NCBI GenBank assembly: GCA_903873965.1
Contig: CAIQQO010000163.1
Coordinates: forward strand, 1-46,635
DNA length: 46,635 nt
Direction: 5' to 3'
DNA from: an uncultured bacterium
GTDB lineage: Bacteria > Chloroflexota > Anaerolineae > J036 > Brachytrichaceae
Shown here: positions 25,369 to 32,988 of the stretch, in pieces
Position numbering within the stretch: position 1 is the first letter of the stretch
Layout of the letters: every line of letters begins with the position of its first letter
Notes under the pieces: model-generated
Told to the model about the DNA's origin: nothing
The model's input: only the letters and a program-made list of their open reading frames with translations
Databases searched by the model: none
Translations under genes and position numbers: made by a program

Positions 25369-26751
25369 TTACACCAGAAGCGCAAAGGGGCGCTCAATCA
25401 GCGATTTGATACGTTGCAGGAACTTCGATGCCGGCGCGCCATCGACGACGCGGTGGTCGAACGACAAGCTGAGTGTCATCATCTGGCGCACCACAACCTG
25501 CTCGCCGCGCGCGACAGGTTTAGGCACGATGCGCCCGACGCCGAGGATGGCAGCCTGTGGTTGATTGATGATCGGTGTAAAGGCGTCAATCTCGTACATG
25601 CCGAGGTTGGTGATAGTGAATGTGCCAGCGGCAAAATCGTCTCCGCTGACGTTGCCCGCAAGCGTGCGCGACAGCAGTTCTCTCAGGTCACGATGCAACT
25701 GGATGAGGGGGCGCATGGCGTCACGTACAACAGGCACGTACAGCCCGCGCGGCGTATCGACCGCAACGCCAATGTTGATGGACTGATACAACGCCACGCT
25801 GCCATCTGCCCAGCGCGCATTCAGTTGGGGGTGTTCACGCAACGCCCGGGCAACGATGGCGATCAGCAATGCGTTGTATGACACCTTCTCATCCAACTCG
25901 GCGTTCAACTGTTCGCGCGCACTGACCAGAGCCGTTGCGTCGGCCTCGGTCGTCACCGTGACGTGAGGCGCATTGCGGGCGCTATCGGCGGTGCGTTGTG
26001 CCGTAATACGCCGCGCCACTGTGAGGGATTGCAACGTCGTTGGGGCATCCGGGCTACCAACCGTCTTGAGGGTAGCTATGCCAGATGCGTCTGAGCGGTC
26101 GTGAGGGATATCAGCCACGGCATCCCCTGTCTTCTGATCGCTGCCATCTGACAGTTGACCTATCGCCTCCACGTCCTCTTTCGTAATCAGGCTATCTCGG
26201 CCGGTGCCGTGAATGGTAGCGAGGTCGATGCCAAGTTCAGCCGCCATGCGCTCGGCCACGGGTGTTGCACGTGCCATAGCGGGCTGTGGTTTCTGGAATG
26301 CCAGCACATCCCGCTCCAGTACAATGCCACCCGGTCCGCTGCCACTTACGGCATGTATATCGATCGCCTTCTCACGCGCGCGCAGCCGGGCGCGCGGGGA
26401 AGAAAGATAAGAGATTGGAGATTGGGGATTGGAGGCTGATGATTGGATCGTAGCGTGTTTCGCATTTTCCTCAGCCGGCTTCTGACCTCTGACTTCTGAC
26501 GTCTGACCACCACTCGCTATCTCTTTCCCAATCGCCGCGACCGGCATCAGGCACGGCGTCACCTGACCGGCCGGGACGAGGATGCTGGTTAGTATGCCTT
26601 CATAAGGCGACTCGTAGTCGAGTGTGGATTTCTCCGTTTCGAATGTAAAGATCAGTTCGCCCTTCCGAACGAAATCGCCGGGGCGCTTGTGCCATTGCAC
26701 GATTGAGCCCTCGGTCATCGTCAAACCCACTTTTGGCATTACTATGTCCAT
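25369..26751 (-). CDS. 2-oxoacid dehydrogenase complex E2 component (dihydrolipoyllysine acyltransferase)
   Basis: 460 residues. Lipoyl domain 1-77 with the lipoylated Lys41 in FETEKSTLD; a linker (about 80-117); two consecutive peripheral-subunit-binding domains at about 118-152 (RARLRAREKAIDIHAVSGSG) and 162-196 (VAERMAAELGIDLATIHGTG); then the CoA-dependent acyltransferase core (about 227-460) ending in SFDHRVVDGAPA, with catalytic His and Asp. Transfers an acyl group from lipoamide to CoA in pyruvate or branched-chain oxoacid oxidation. No E1 or E3 gene is near, so partners must be encoded elsewhere. The linker is encoded largely by two heptad repeat arrays (26413-26447, 26481-26508) that keep the frame. 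A single gene divergent from the M1 peptidase. Confidence 0.9.
   Translation of the reverse strand: MDIVMPKVGLTMTEGSIVQWHKRPGDFVRKGELIFTFETEKSTLDYESPYEGILTSILVPAGQVTPCLMPVAAIGKEIASGGQTSEVRGQKPAEENAKHATIQSSASNPQSPISYLSSPRARLRAREKAIDIHAVSGSGPGGIVLERDVLAFQKPQPAMARATPVAERMAAELGIDLATIHGTGRDSLITKEDVEAIGQLSDGSDQKTGDAVADIPHDRSDASGIATLKTVGSPDAPTTLQSLTVARRITAQRTADSARNAPHVTVTTEADATALVSAREQLNAELDEKVSYNALLIAIVARALREHPQLNARWADGSVALYQSINIGVAVDTPRGLYVPVVRDAMRPLIQLHRDLRELLSRTLAGNVSGDDFAAGTFTITNLGMYEIDAFTPIINQPQAAILGVGRIVPKPVARGEQVVVRQMMTLSLSFDHRVVDGAPASKFLQRIKSLIERPFALLV
26413..26447. repeat. Heptad tandem array, GATTGGA type
   Basis: Five consecutive 7-mers: GATTGGA, GATTGGG, GATTGGA, GGCTGAT, GATTGGA. It lies inside the E2 gene and encodes part of the linker before the first subunit-binding domain. 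One GATTGGA unit also occurs in the minus-strand reading of the 40.1 kb array. Confidence 0.8.
26481..26508. repeat. Heptad tandem array, TCTGACN type
   Basis: Four exact-length units TCTGACC, TCTGACT, TCTGACG, TCTGACC within the E2 linker. The reverse complement matches the array at 40124 over an 18-base stretch (AGAAGTCAGAGGTCAGAA). Confidence 0.85.
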
Positions 26752-26796
26752 GTTGTCAACCTCTCAATAGCGTTCCAGGGAATTCTTCACGGATTA

Positions 26797-26802
26797 TATA
26801 AA
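26797..26802 (+). promoter_or_regulatory. -10-like element immediately before the M1 peptidase gene
   Basis: TATAAA lies 8 bp before the ATG at 26811, with no Shine-Dalgarno sequence between them. If used, the transcript would begin at or beside the start codon (leaderless). No clear -35. Confidence 0.3.
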
Positions 26803-26810
26803 ATACGCAC

Positions 26811-28379
26811 ATGCATACGCGCGCCGGTTCCACATCTGTTCACGCCGCTTCACACAGGCCTGTCGTGTTGTCTCTTCTGTTTACTCTGGTATTGCTCGCT
26901 GCGTGCTCGCGCAGCGAATCGTCGGGTAAACCCCTCGACGCCACGGCCGCGGTATTGGCAGATGAAATGAGCGCGACAGCTGGCGTGGTGCGGATGGCTG
27001 CTCCTGGCATGCCGGTACTCGATGTGGCGCCGGAACGTCCACAATACACGATGAATATCACGCTGGATTATGCGGGCAACAACGTGCATGCACAGGAGAA
27101 AGTCGAGTTTCAGAACCCGACCGGTGCTCCCACTCGTGAGATCAAATTCAACGTGGCGCTCAACCATCGCGCTGGCGTCATCAAGGTGAGTGACGCACGC
27201 ATCTTTGGCCAGCCTGCTTCGCTGGCTTTTGTGATCAGCAACACGGTACTCACAGTGCAATTGCCCGGCGAACTCGGCCGCGATGATGCCATTGCGCTCA
27301 GTTTCGACTTCGTAATCCAGATACCGGTGCAAGAGTCAATCAGCGGCATCGGAGGTGACGATTCTTCGCACAGTGCGGGTAGCCTGACGGGCGGACACTG
27401 GTACATCATGCTCGCTCCCTACTTCAGCGATGGCTGGGACACGCCGTCCTATGTGCCCGTCGGCGACCCGTATGCCGATGGGCTGGCCGACTACCAGGTC
27501 AGCTTTCTGGCGCCCGAGAACATTGTCATTGCCGGCGCCGGCGATGAAGAGCATGAAGGACGCCTGTGGCGATTTACACTGAAACAGGCGCGCGTTTTTG
27601 CCTTCTCGGCCAGCGACCAATACCATGTGAACACACTCAACCAGGATGGCGTGACGTTCGTCACTTACAGCTACCCGCAGCACGAGAAGTTTTCCGACGA
27701 TATCCTGATTACGGCAGCACGCGCTGTCAAGTTGTATTCGCGGATTTACGGCCCCTATCCGTACAAGACGTTGCGCATCGTGGAAACCGGGCGCGCGCAG
27801 GGGCAGGAATACAGCGGCATGGTCGGGCTGGGCACATCGTTGTATGCAGGATATCGCGGCAGTGGATCACGGCATGACTTGATCGCCACGACCGCGCATG
27901 AAGTGGCGCATGAGTGGTGGTTCCAGCAGGTGGGCAACCGCCAGACGCAAACGCCGTGGCTGGATGAAACCTTTGCACGGCTATCCGAGATGCGGTTCTA
28001 CGAGGAGTACTATCCTAATGACGCCGACTGGTGGTACAAGTATTACATCACCACGACGCGCGCGCCACGCAGCATGCTCGATATCGACTTGTCGATCTAC
28101 GACTACCCCGATGCGCGCACCTACATCGAGGCCGTCTACAGGCGAGGTCTGATGTTTCTGCGCGACGTGCGCGGCAAGGCCGGTGCGACCGACTTCGACG
28201 CTGCTATGCAGGACTATTACAATGCTGAACTGTACAAAGTGACGACGTCGGACGCCTTCTTCGATGCGCTGGCAAGGCACACCTCAGCCGATATCAGCGC
28301 ACTGGTGAAGAAGTATTTCGCCGTGGATGTAGCGTTGCCGTGCGGCATCAGCAGCAACGCCGACGGGTGCAGAAAATAA
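26811..28379 (+). CDS. M1 family metallopeptidase lipoprotein
   Basis: 522 residues. A lipoprotein signal peptide ends in LLAACS (lipobox, cysteine about 32). An N-terminal beta domain (about 75-270) precedes the gluzincin catalytic domain. The zinc site is complete: HEVAH (363-367) and Glu386 in WLDETFARL, exactly the HExxH-x18-E spacing of M1 aminopeptidases. The substrate N-terminus motif GxMEN is replaced by EYSGMVGLG, a variant of this bacterial lipoprotein subgroup, so strict aminopeptidase activity is uncertain. It would act outside the membrane in peptide processing or scavenging. It is 59 bp from the divergent E2 gene and 32 bp before the downstream multi-TM gene, with which it may be cotranscribed. 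Confidence 0.88.
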   Translation: MHTRAGSTSVHAASHRPVVLSLLFTLVLLAACSRSESSGKPLDATAAVLADEMSATAGVVRMAAPGMPVLDVAPERPQYTMNITLDYAGNNVHAQEKVEFQNPTGAPTREIKFNVALNHRAGVIKVSDARIFGQPASLAFVISNTVLTVQLPGELGRDDAIALSFDFVIQIPVQESISGIGGDDSSHSAGSLTGGHWYIMLAPYFSDGWDTPSYVPVGDPYADGLADYQVSFLAPENIVIAGAGDEEHEGRLWRFTLKQARVFAFSASDQYHVNTLNQDGVTFVTYSYPQHEKFSDDILITAARAVKLYSRIYGPYPYKTLRIVETGRAQGQEYSGMVGLGTSLYAGYRGSGSRHDLIATTAHEVAHEWWFQQVGNRQTQTPWLDETFARLSEMRFYEEYYPNDADWWYKYYITTTRAPRSMLDIDLSIYDYPDARTYIEAVYRRGLMFLRDVRGKAGATDFDAAMQDYYNAELYKVTTSDAFFDALARHTSADISALVKKYFAVDVALPCGISSNADGCRK

Positions 28380-28411
28380 CTGGCTTACAATCGCGGTGAG
28401 GAATTGTGAAT

Positions 28412-29152
28412 ATGTCTATAGGTTTAGTGATTGGACTGTTAACGACGATTGTATCGGGTGTGATGGCGGCATTGTTACTCAACCGTTACCGCTTGCGTGG
28501 AGGAGCGCATCAGTTGCTGTGGGGACTAGGGTTAGTGTTGTATTTCGTCAGCGGTTTGTCTGAAGTGGTACTCGCGTTTGGCTGGAGCGACATCGCGTTT
28601 CGCATGTGGTATTGGTCGGGCGCCTTACTTGTGCCGCCAGTACTTGGTCAGGGCACGTTGCACCTGCTCGTGCGCAAGGGTAGCGTCGCGACGATCTTCA
28701 GCATCGTGGTTGGCGTGGTGGCTGTGGCCAGCCTGGTGTGGATTTTCTCGATCCCGCTTGACGCGTCGAAGTTTTTGCCGGGCAACGACATCGGCAAGTT
28801 CCTCACCGGAAGCTATCGTGACATCCTGCCCCAATCCGCCGTGCGACGCATCCTGCCCCCTCTCATGAACGGCTATGGCACGCTGTTGCTTGCGGGTGGC
28901 GCAGTTTATTCGGCGTGGTTGTTCCTGCGCAAATCTATTCTGCCCAACCGAGTACTGGGCAATGTGTTCATTGCGGCTGGCGGGTTGCTGCCTGCGGCTG
29001 GTGGCGCGTTGATCAAGCTAGCCGAAACCGTCCCGGCATTGAGCGATTCGGCTTCGATCTTCAAGTACATCGGCATTCTGGGCGGTGTCGTCCTTCTGTT
29101 CATTGGCTTCCAACTGGCGGTATCCGGCGCACCATCACCGGCGCAGGGCTAA
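28412..29152 (+). CDS. Multi-spanning membrane protein of unknown function
   Basis: 246 residues from the ATG at 28412, eight bases after GAGGAA (28398-28403); a GTG two codons earlier is too close to that site. About seven hydrophobic helices are visible (for example GLVIGLLTTIVSGVMAALLL, LLWGLGLVLYFVSGLSEVVL, IFSIVVGVVAVASLVWIF, YIGILGGVVLLFIGFQLAV). I do not recognise the family; there are no clear catalytic motifs. Aromatic and small residues in helices 2-3 (FRMWYWSGALLVPPVLGQG) are the most distinctive part. It follows the M1 peptidase closely and might serve as its membrane partner, which is only inference. Confidence 0.7.
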   Translation: MSIGLVIGLLTTIVSGVMAALLLNRYRLRGGAHQLLWGLGLVLYFVSGLSEVVLAFGWSDIAFRMWYWSGALLVPPVLGQGTLHLLVRKGSVATIFSIVVGVVAVASLVWIFSIPLDASKFLPGNDIGKFLTGSYRDILPQSAVRRILPPLMNGYGTLLLAGGAVYSAWLFLRKSILPNRVLGNVFIAAGGLLPAAGGALIKLAETVPALSDSASIFKYIGILGGVVLLFIGFQLAVSGAPSPAQG

Positions 29153-29196
29153 AACTACACGCCGCGACGAGGATGAATGGCGAACAGCGTTACTGA

Positions 29197-29334
29197 TATG
29201 ACGCTAGCGGCAACATAACTGTGCATGGAGAGCTCTCTGGGGGAACCGTGTATTGGATTCAAGGCGACCATCTCCGCAGCGCCAGCCTGATGACCGACAT
29301 CAATGGGCAGGTCACTGGCAAGAATGGGATTTGA
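29197..29334 (+). pseudogene. Relic of an RHS/YD-repeat core domain
   Basis: Between two in-frame stops (TGA 29194-29196 and TGA 29332-29334) the plus strand reads YDASGNIT ... TVYWIQGDHLRSASLMTD INGQVTG. The GDHLxSxSLxTDxxGxV string is the hallmark of the RHS repeat-associated core domain, and YDASGN matches the preceding YD-type repeat. Only about 45 codons remain and there is no start codon with a ribosome-binding site, so this is the leftover of a large RHS protein gene (wall-associated or polymorphic-toxin type). No other part of it is visible in the flanks. Confidence 0.65.
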
Positions 29335-29646
29335 AACGAACAGATGCCCAGCTACCTGTGATCGCGGAGAGAGCCGAGAAACCGATCGCAGACAGCCGGG
29401 CATCTGCCCGTCGCAGAACCGGCGGGCCGTCACACCGCCAGTTCTGCACACTCACTATGAAAACCATTCACAGTCATCATGCTACCCAGCGTTGATGACA
29501 ACCACATGACACCGCTTTTTCCGGCTGGTAGAATAGAAATAGTCGGGGTAAGTGGTGCGCAACGGCTGTTTTGGCATCGCGGCTCAAACGTCCTTTATAT
29601 GTGAGTGTGATATACCTTCTATTCTGAATTATATGGACAGGTTGTG
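29335..29646. other. Intergenic region upstream of the LarA-like gene
   Basis: 312 bp without a supportable gene. It holds a short perfect stem (CGGGCA-TC-TGCCCG, near 29396-29409) and an AT-rich stretch at about 29595-29635 that probably contains the promoter of the next gene. Any further RHS remains are too degraded to read. Confidence 0.4.
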
Positions 29647-31098
29647 ATGTCTATAGAAACAGTTTGGCAAGATGGGAGTTGTGTAGTCATAGACCAATGT
29701 GTGAATAGCGTTATGCAGCAAACTTTTGATCCCCTGCCCGTGGGCTGGCCGATAGATTATGCCGAGCCTGCGCCGTCCGAGCCGCTCGAAGACGTGCGCG
29801 GCGCGGTTGATTATGCATTGGGTCACCCGCTGTCATCGTTGGCGATTGCGGATCTGTGCGGCATAGGCACGCGTGTTACGGTGGTCGTCGCCATCGCTGG
29901 ACATGAGCGCGCTGCCGCTGCCAGTATCCTGGCGCCTGTGTTGCTGCGTCAGTTGGCAGATGCCGGCGTGTGCGATGAAGACATTACGATTCTGATTCCC
30001 AATGCACTACGTGCACCCAGCACCGTGGCCGAGAAGCTTCACAGCCTGGGTCAGGCCATCGTTGATCGCTACACGATTGTCGATCACGACCCGACCGATT
30101 TGGCCGAGTTGAATGACCTTGGCAGGGTTCAGGGTATTCCACTGCAGATGAACTACCGTGCTGCCGAAGCCGATCTGCTCATTGCGGTCGATCTGGTCGA
30201 GCCGCACTATGTTGCGGGATTCTCGGGTGGGGACAAAACGGTGTCGATGGGGTGCGTGGGCGAAGCGACCCTGAAAGAAATGCGCGCTGTGCGGTTCCTT
30301 GATGATATGGTAATTCATCCTGCGGGTAGCCAAGCCGCCGACAGTCTGGCGATGATCGTCGAACGTGAGGTCGGGCGCCGCGCCGGGCTGATGTTTGTGT
30401 TGAACGCCGTCGTCGATCTTGAGTGCCACATCGTAGCCGTCAGTGCGGGTGCGCCCAATGTGGTGCGCAATGTGTTGATCCAGTTTGCGCGCAGCGTATA
30501 TGAAATCGATGTGCCGCATAACGATTACAACATCGTCATCACGGGCAACCATGCCGGCGCCGGCAACGGTCGCGCGAAGAAGGATTCGCTCTATCATGCC
30601 AGCCGCGCCGCCATTGCCATCGGCTTATCGCCAGAGCGGGTGCTAGCGAAGGGCGGTGTGATTATCCTGCCCGTTTACTGCGGCAACAGCGGCTGGGGTG
30701 AGTTGGATGTGCGCGAACAGCATTTCTATGAGGCGTTGCTGAGCGCCAATGATATGGACACCGTGATGCAGCAGATCACCCAGCGCGGCGTGCGCATGGG
30801 CGAACAGCGCGCTTACATGCTGGCACACACGATTCAGGTTGAAGGGTACCACGTCATTGTGGAAGGCGCCGATTGCATCGATCTGGCGCGCGATTGCGGA
30901 TTGATTCCGGCGCACAATATGCTTGAAGCCGCCAATCTGGCCGAGACCATCGTTGGCAAGCGCCCGCGCGTTCTCATGCTGCCACGCGCGACGCACTCGC
31001 TGTGCGTGCCGATCAACCGCTGGCATACCCGCGATACGTCTTCCGAAATTGCTGAGCAGGATGGTATTTACATCCGATCGATAATCAGTGACAATTAA
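29647..31098 (+). CDS. Divergent LarA-like (DUF2088) protein
   Basis: 483 residues from the ATG at 29647; a GTG one codon earlier is possible. The LarA fold is recognisable: RVTVVVAIAGHERAAA (usual VVxxDxTRP strand), LLRQLADAGV, and EPHYVAGFSGGDKTVSMG, equivalent to the cofactor-binding segment PHxxAGYSGGAK, with His187 and Lys197 retained. Of the four key residues of lactate racemase (His108, His174, Lys184, His200 in L. plantarum LarA), those equivalent to His108 and His200 are absent here: PNALRAP replaces the GTHR loop, and there is no His 16 residues after the Lys. Nickel-pincer racemisation is therefore doubtful. It lies 51 bp upstream of dnaN on the same strand. Function unknown. Confidence 0.75.
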   Translation: MSIETVWQDGSCVVIDQCVNSVMQQTFDPLPVGWPIDYAEPAPSEPLEDVRGAVDYALGHPLSSLAIADLCGIGTRVTVVVAIAGHERAAAASILAPVLLRQLADAGVCDEDITILIPNALRAPSTVAEKLHSLGQAIVDRYTIVDHDPTDLAELNDLGRVQGIPLQMNYRAAEADLLIAVDLVEPHYVAGFSGGDKTVSMGCVGEATLKEMRAVRFLDDMVIHPAGSQAADSLAMIVEREVGRRAGLMFVLNAVVDLECHIVAVSAGAPNVVRNVLIQFARSVYEIDVPHNDYNIVITGNHAGAGNGRAKKDSLYHASRAAIAIGLSPERVLAKGGVIILPVYCGNSGWGELDVREQHFYEALLSANDMDTVMQQITQRGVRMGEQRAYMLAHTIQVEGYHVIVEGADCIDLARDCGLIPAHNMLEAANLAETIVGKRPRVLMLPRATHSLCVPINRWHTRDTSSEIAEQDGIYIRSIISDN

Positions 31099-31149
31099 AC
31101 ACCTGCCGCCCCCAGGCGGCGAACAATATCTCATACGGACGTTATAATC

Positions 31150-32286
31150 ATGAAAGTTTCCTGCCTGCAAGAGAACTTGGTTAAAGGACTCAACTACGTC
31201 AGCAGAGCCGTCGCGGCGCGCACGGCGACGTTGCCTGTGCTGACACATGTGTTGCTGGCGACAGACGGCGGACGCCTGAAGATAGCGGCAACCAATCTTG
31301 AACTTGGCATCAACTGCTGGATTGGCGCGAAGGTGGAAGACGAAGGTTCGATCACAGTCCCGGCGCGCCCGTTCTCAGAACTGGTTGGGCTGTTGCCGAC
31401 CGATCGCGTCGAACTGGATTTGAATATCCGCACTCAGACTTTGCGCATCCAGTGTGGGCGTACCGACAACAATATCAAGGGCATTGACGCGCAGGAGTTT
31501 CCGATCATCCCGGCCTTCGATCCTGCCGGCGCGGCGTTTATCGATGCCGGTGTGTTGAAGAAGATGATTGGCAAGGTGGTGTTTGCCGCCGCGACCGATG
31601 AAAGTCGCCCGATGCTGACGGGCGTTCTGACCAAACTGGAAGACGATAACATCACCATGGCTGCCGCCGATGGTTTCCGCCTGAGCGTATGCAACGGCAA
31701 GTTGAAGGAACCAGTGGCCGATCCACGCTCGATTCTGATTCCAGCCAAAGCCGTGGCTGAAGTGGCGCGCATTCTGGGCGATCAGGAAGAACCGGTAGCG
31801 ATTAGCGTCACACCGTCGCGTGGGCAGGTGCTCTTCCACATGCAGAACGTGGACGTGGTAGCACAACTGATCGATCAGCGTTTTCCCGATTACCAGCCCA
31901 TCATCCCCAAACGCTATGACACACGCACCATTGTCAGCACCGCGGACTTGCTCAAAGCCTGCCGTCAGGCCAGTATTTTTGCGCGCGAGTCGTCCGACAC
32001 GATGCGATTGAAGATTACGCCGAATGATGATGCCGAACCCGGCAAGGTAACCATTACGGCGCGCGCCGATGAAACCGGCGACAACGAAAGCCAGCTTGAG
32101 GCTAATGCCGTCGGCATCGGGGTCGAGATTGCGTTCAACGTCAAGTTTCTGATCGATGTACTATCGATCATTGACGCACCGCAGGTTGCCCTCGAAACCA
32201 CCGCGGCCAAGAGCCCTGGTCTGCTGCGCCCCGTCGGCGACGAGAGCTTCCTGCATGTCGTCATGCCGATGCATCTGCCGAGGTAA
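31150..32286 (+). CDS. dnaN: DNA polymerase III subunit beta (sliding clamp)
   Basis: 378 residues with the three repeated clamp domains (about 1-125, 126-250, 251-378). Typical features: MKVSCLQENLVKGLNYVSRAV at the start, AARTATLPVLTHVLL, TIVSTADLLKACRQASIFARES at the domain 2-3 region, and the C-terminal FLHVVMPMHLPR, part of the partner-peptide pocket. Two copies form a ring on DNA that tethers DNA polymerase. dnaA, recF and gyrB, common neighbours in other bacteria, are not next to it, so this is not an obvious replication-origin region. It follows the LarA-like gene by 51 bp and is convergent with efp. Confidence 0.96.
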   Translation: MKVSCLQENLVKGLNYVSRAVAARTATLPVLTHVLLATDGGRLKIAATNLELGINCWIGAKVEDEGSITVPARPFSELVGLLPTDRVELDLNIRTQTLRIQCGRTDNNIKGIDAQEFPIIPAFDPAGAAFIDAGVLKKMIGKVVFAAATDESRPMLTGVLTKLEDDNITMAAADGFRLSVCNGKLKEPVADPRSILIPAKAVAEVARILGDQEEPVAISVTPSRGQVLFHMQNVDVVAQLIDQRFPDYQPIIPKRYDTRTIVSTADLLKACRQASIFARESSDTMRLKITPNDDAEPGKVTITARADETGDNESQLEANAVGIGVEIAFNVKFLIDVLSIIDAPQVALETTAAKSPGLLRPVGDESFLHVVMPMHLPR

Positions 32287-32298
32287 GAAAGTAAAACG

Positions 32299-32325
32299 CA
32301 GGGGATAGGATGTGCCTGTCCCCTG
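32299..32325. terminator. Hairpin between dnaN and efp
   Basis: CAGGGGATAGG (32299-32309) and CCTGTCCCCTG (32315-32325) pair over 11 bp with a five-base loop. There is no U-tract; the position between convergent genes supports termination or mRNA end protection. Confidence 0.5.
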
Positions 32326-32341
32326 ATCTCTGATCCCTGCT
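32321..32341. repeat. Short heptad array, CCCTGAT type
   Basis: Three 7-mers, CCCTGAT, CTCTGAT, CCCTGCT, overlap the hairpin end and touch the efp stop codon. Same unit length as the arrays at 26.4-26.5 and 40.1 kb. Confidence 0.5.
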
Positions 32342-32901
32342 TAAACGCGCGTAATGTACTCGTTAGTGCGGGTGTCGATGCGCAATGTATCGTTGAGGTT
32401 GACGAAGAGCGGGGCAGTGACTTTCAGCCCGGTTTCCATCGTCACCACTTTGGTGCCGCCGCCGGCAGCTGTGTCGCCCGCAATGGCCATCGGTGAATCA
32501 ACCACCTTCATTTCCACGTTGGGCGGCAGGTCGATGTCAATCGGGTCATTCTCGTAGGTCACCAACTGCAGTTCCATGTTTTCACGCAGGTACCACTTGC
32601 GATCACCAACCATATCCTCGCTGAGCGCGATTTGCTCGTAGGTGGTGTTGTTCATAAAGTTGTAGAAGTCGCCGTCGTGGTACAGGTACTGTACGTTGAC
32701 GAGTTCGAGTTCGATATCCTGTACTCGCGCGCCTGACTGGAAGGTGCGTTCGAACTGCGCGCCACTGTGCAGATTGACCACCTTGACGCGAATGGTCGCG
32801 TTGCCGCGCCCCGGTTTGTTGTGCGAGTATTCGAGAACCTTAAAGAGATCGCCGTCCAGCTCGAAAGCCGAGCCGCGGCGCAAGTCGTTTACATCTATCA
32901 T
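32341..32901 (-). CDS. efp: Elongation factor P
   Basis: 186 residues in three beta domains: KOW-like N-domain (about 1-65), central OB domain (about 66-128) and C-terminal OB domain (about 129-186; VTAPLFVNLNDTLRIDTRTNEYITRV is the family-typical end). EF-P enters stalled ribosomes at polyproline stretches. The tip that contacts the peptidyl-tRNA reads NKPGRGNA with Arg32 where E. coli has the beta-lysylated Lys34. Arg at this place occurs in EF-Ps that are rhamnosylated (EarP) or unmodified; no modification gene is in the window. Single gene, convergent with dnaN. Confidence 0.96.
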   Translation of the reverse strand: MIDVNDLRRGSAFELDGDLFKVLEYSHNKPGRGNATIRVKVVNLHSGAQFERTFQSGARVQDIELELVNVQYLYHDGDFYNFMNNTTYEQIALSEDMVGDRKWYLRENMELQLVTYENDPIDIDLPPNVEMKVVDSPMAIAGDTAAGGGTKVVTMETGLKVTAPLFVNLNDTLRIDTRTNEYITRV

Positions 32902-32988
32902 GTTTTGGGTTTTAGGGAACTGAGAGTTAAATTGGCGCTATTCTAGCCGATGTGAATTCATAGGTACCATTTCCGTGTGAAGGGATGC

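Noticed and set aside
26400..26510. Heptad arrays as a CRISPR-like structure
   Set aside because: Units are seven bases with no spacers, so they are simple tandem repeats.
31143..31148. TATAAT just before dnaN as a promoter
   Set aside because: It ends one base before the ATG, so transcription would start inside the gene; no -35 at the right distance.
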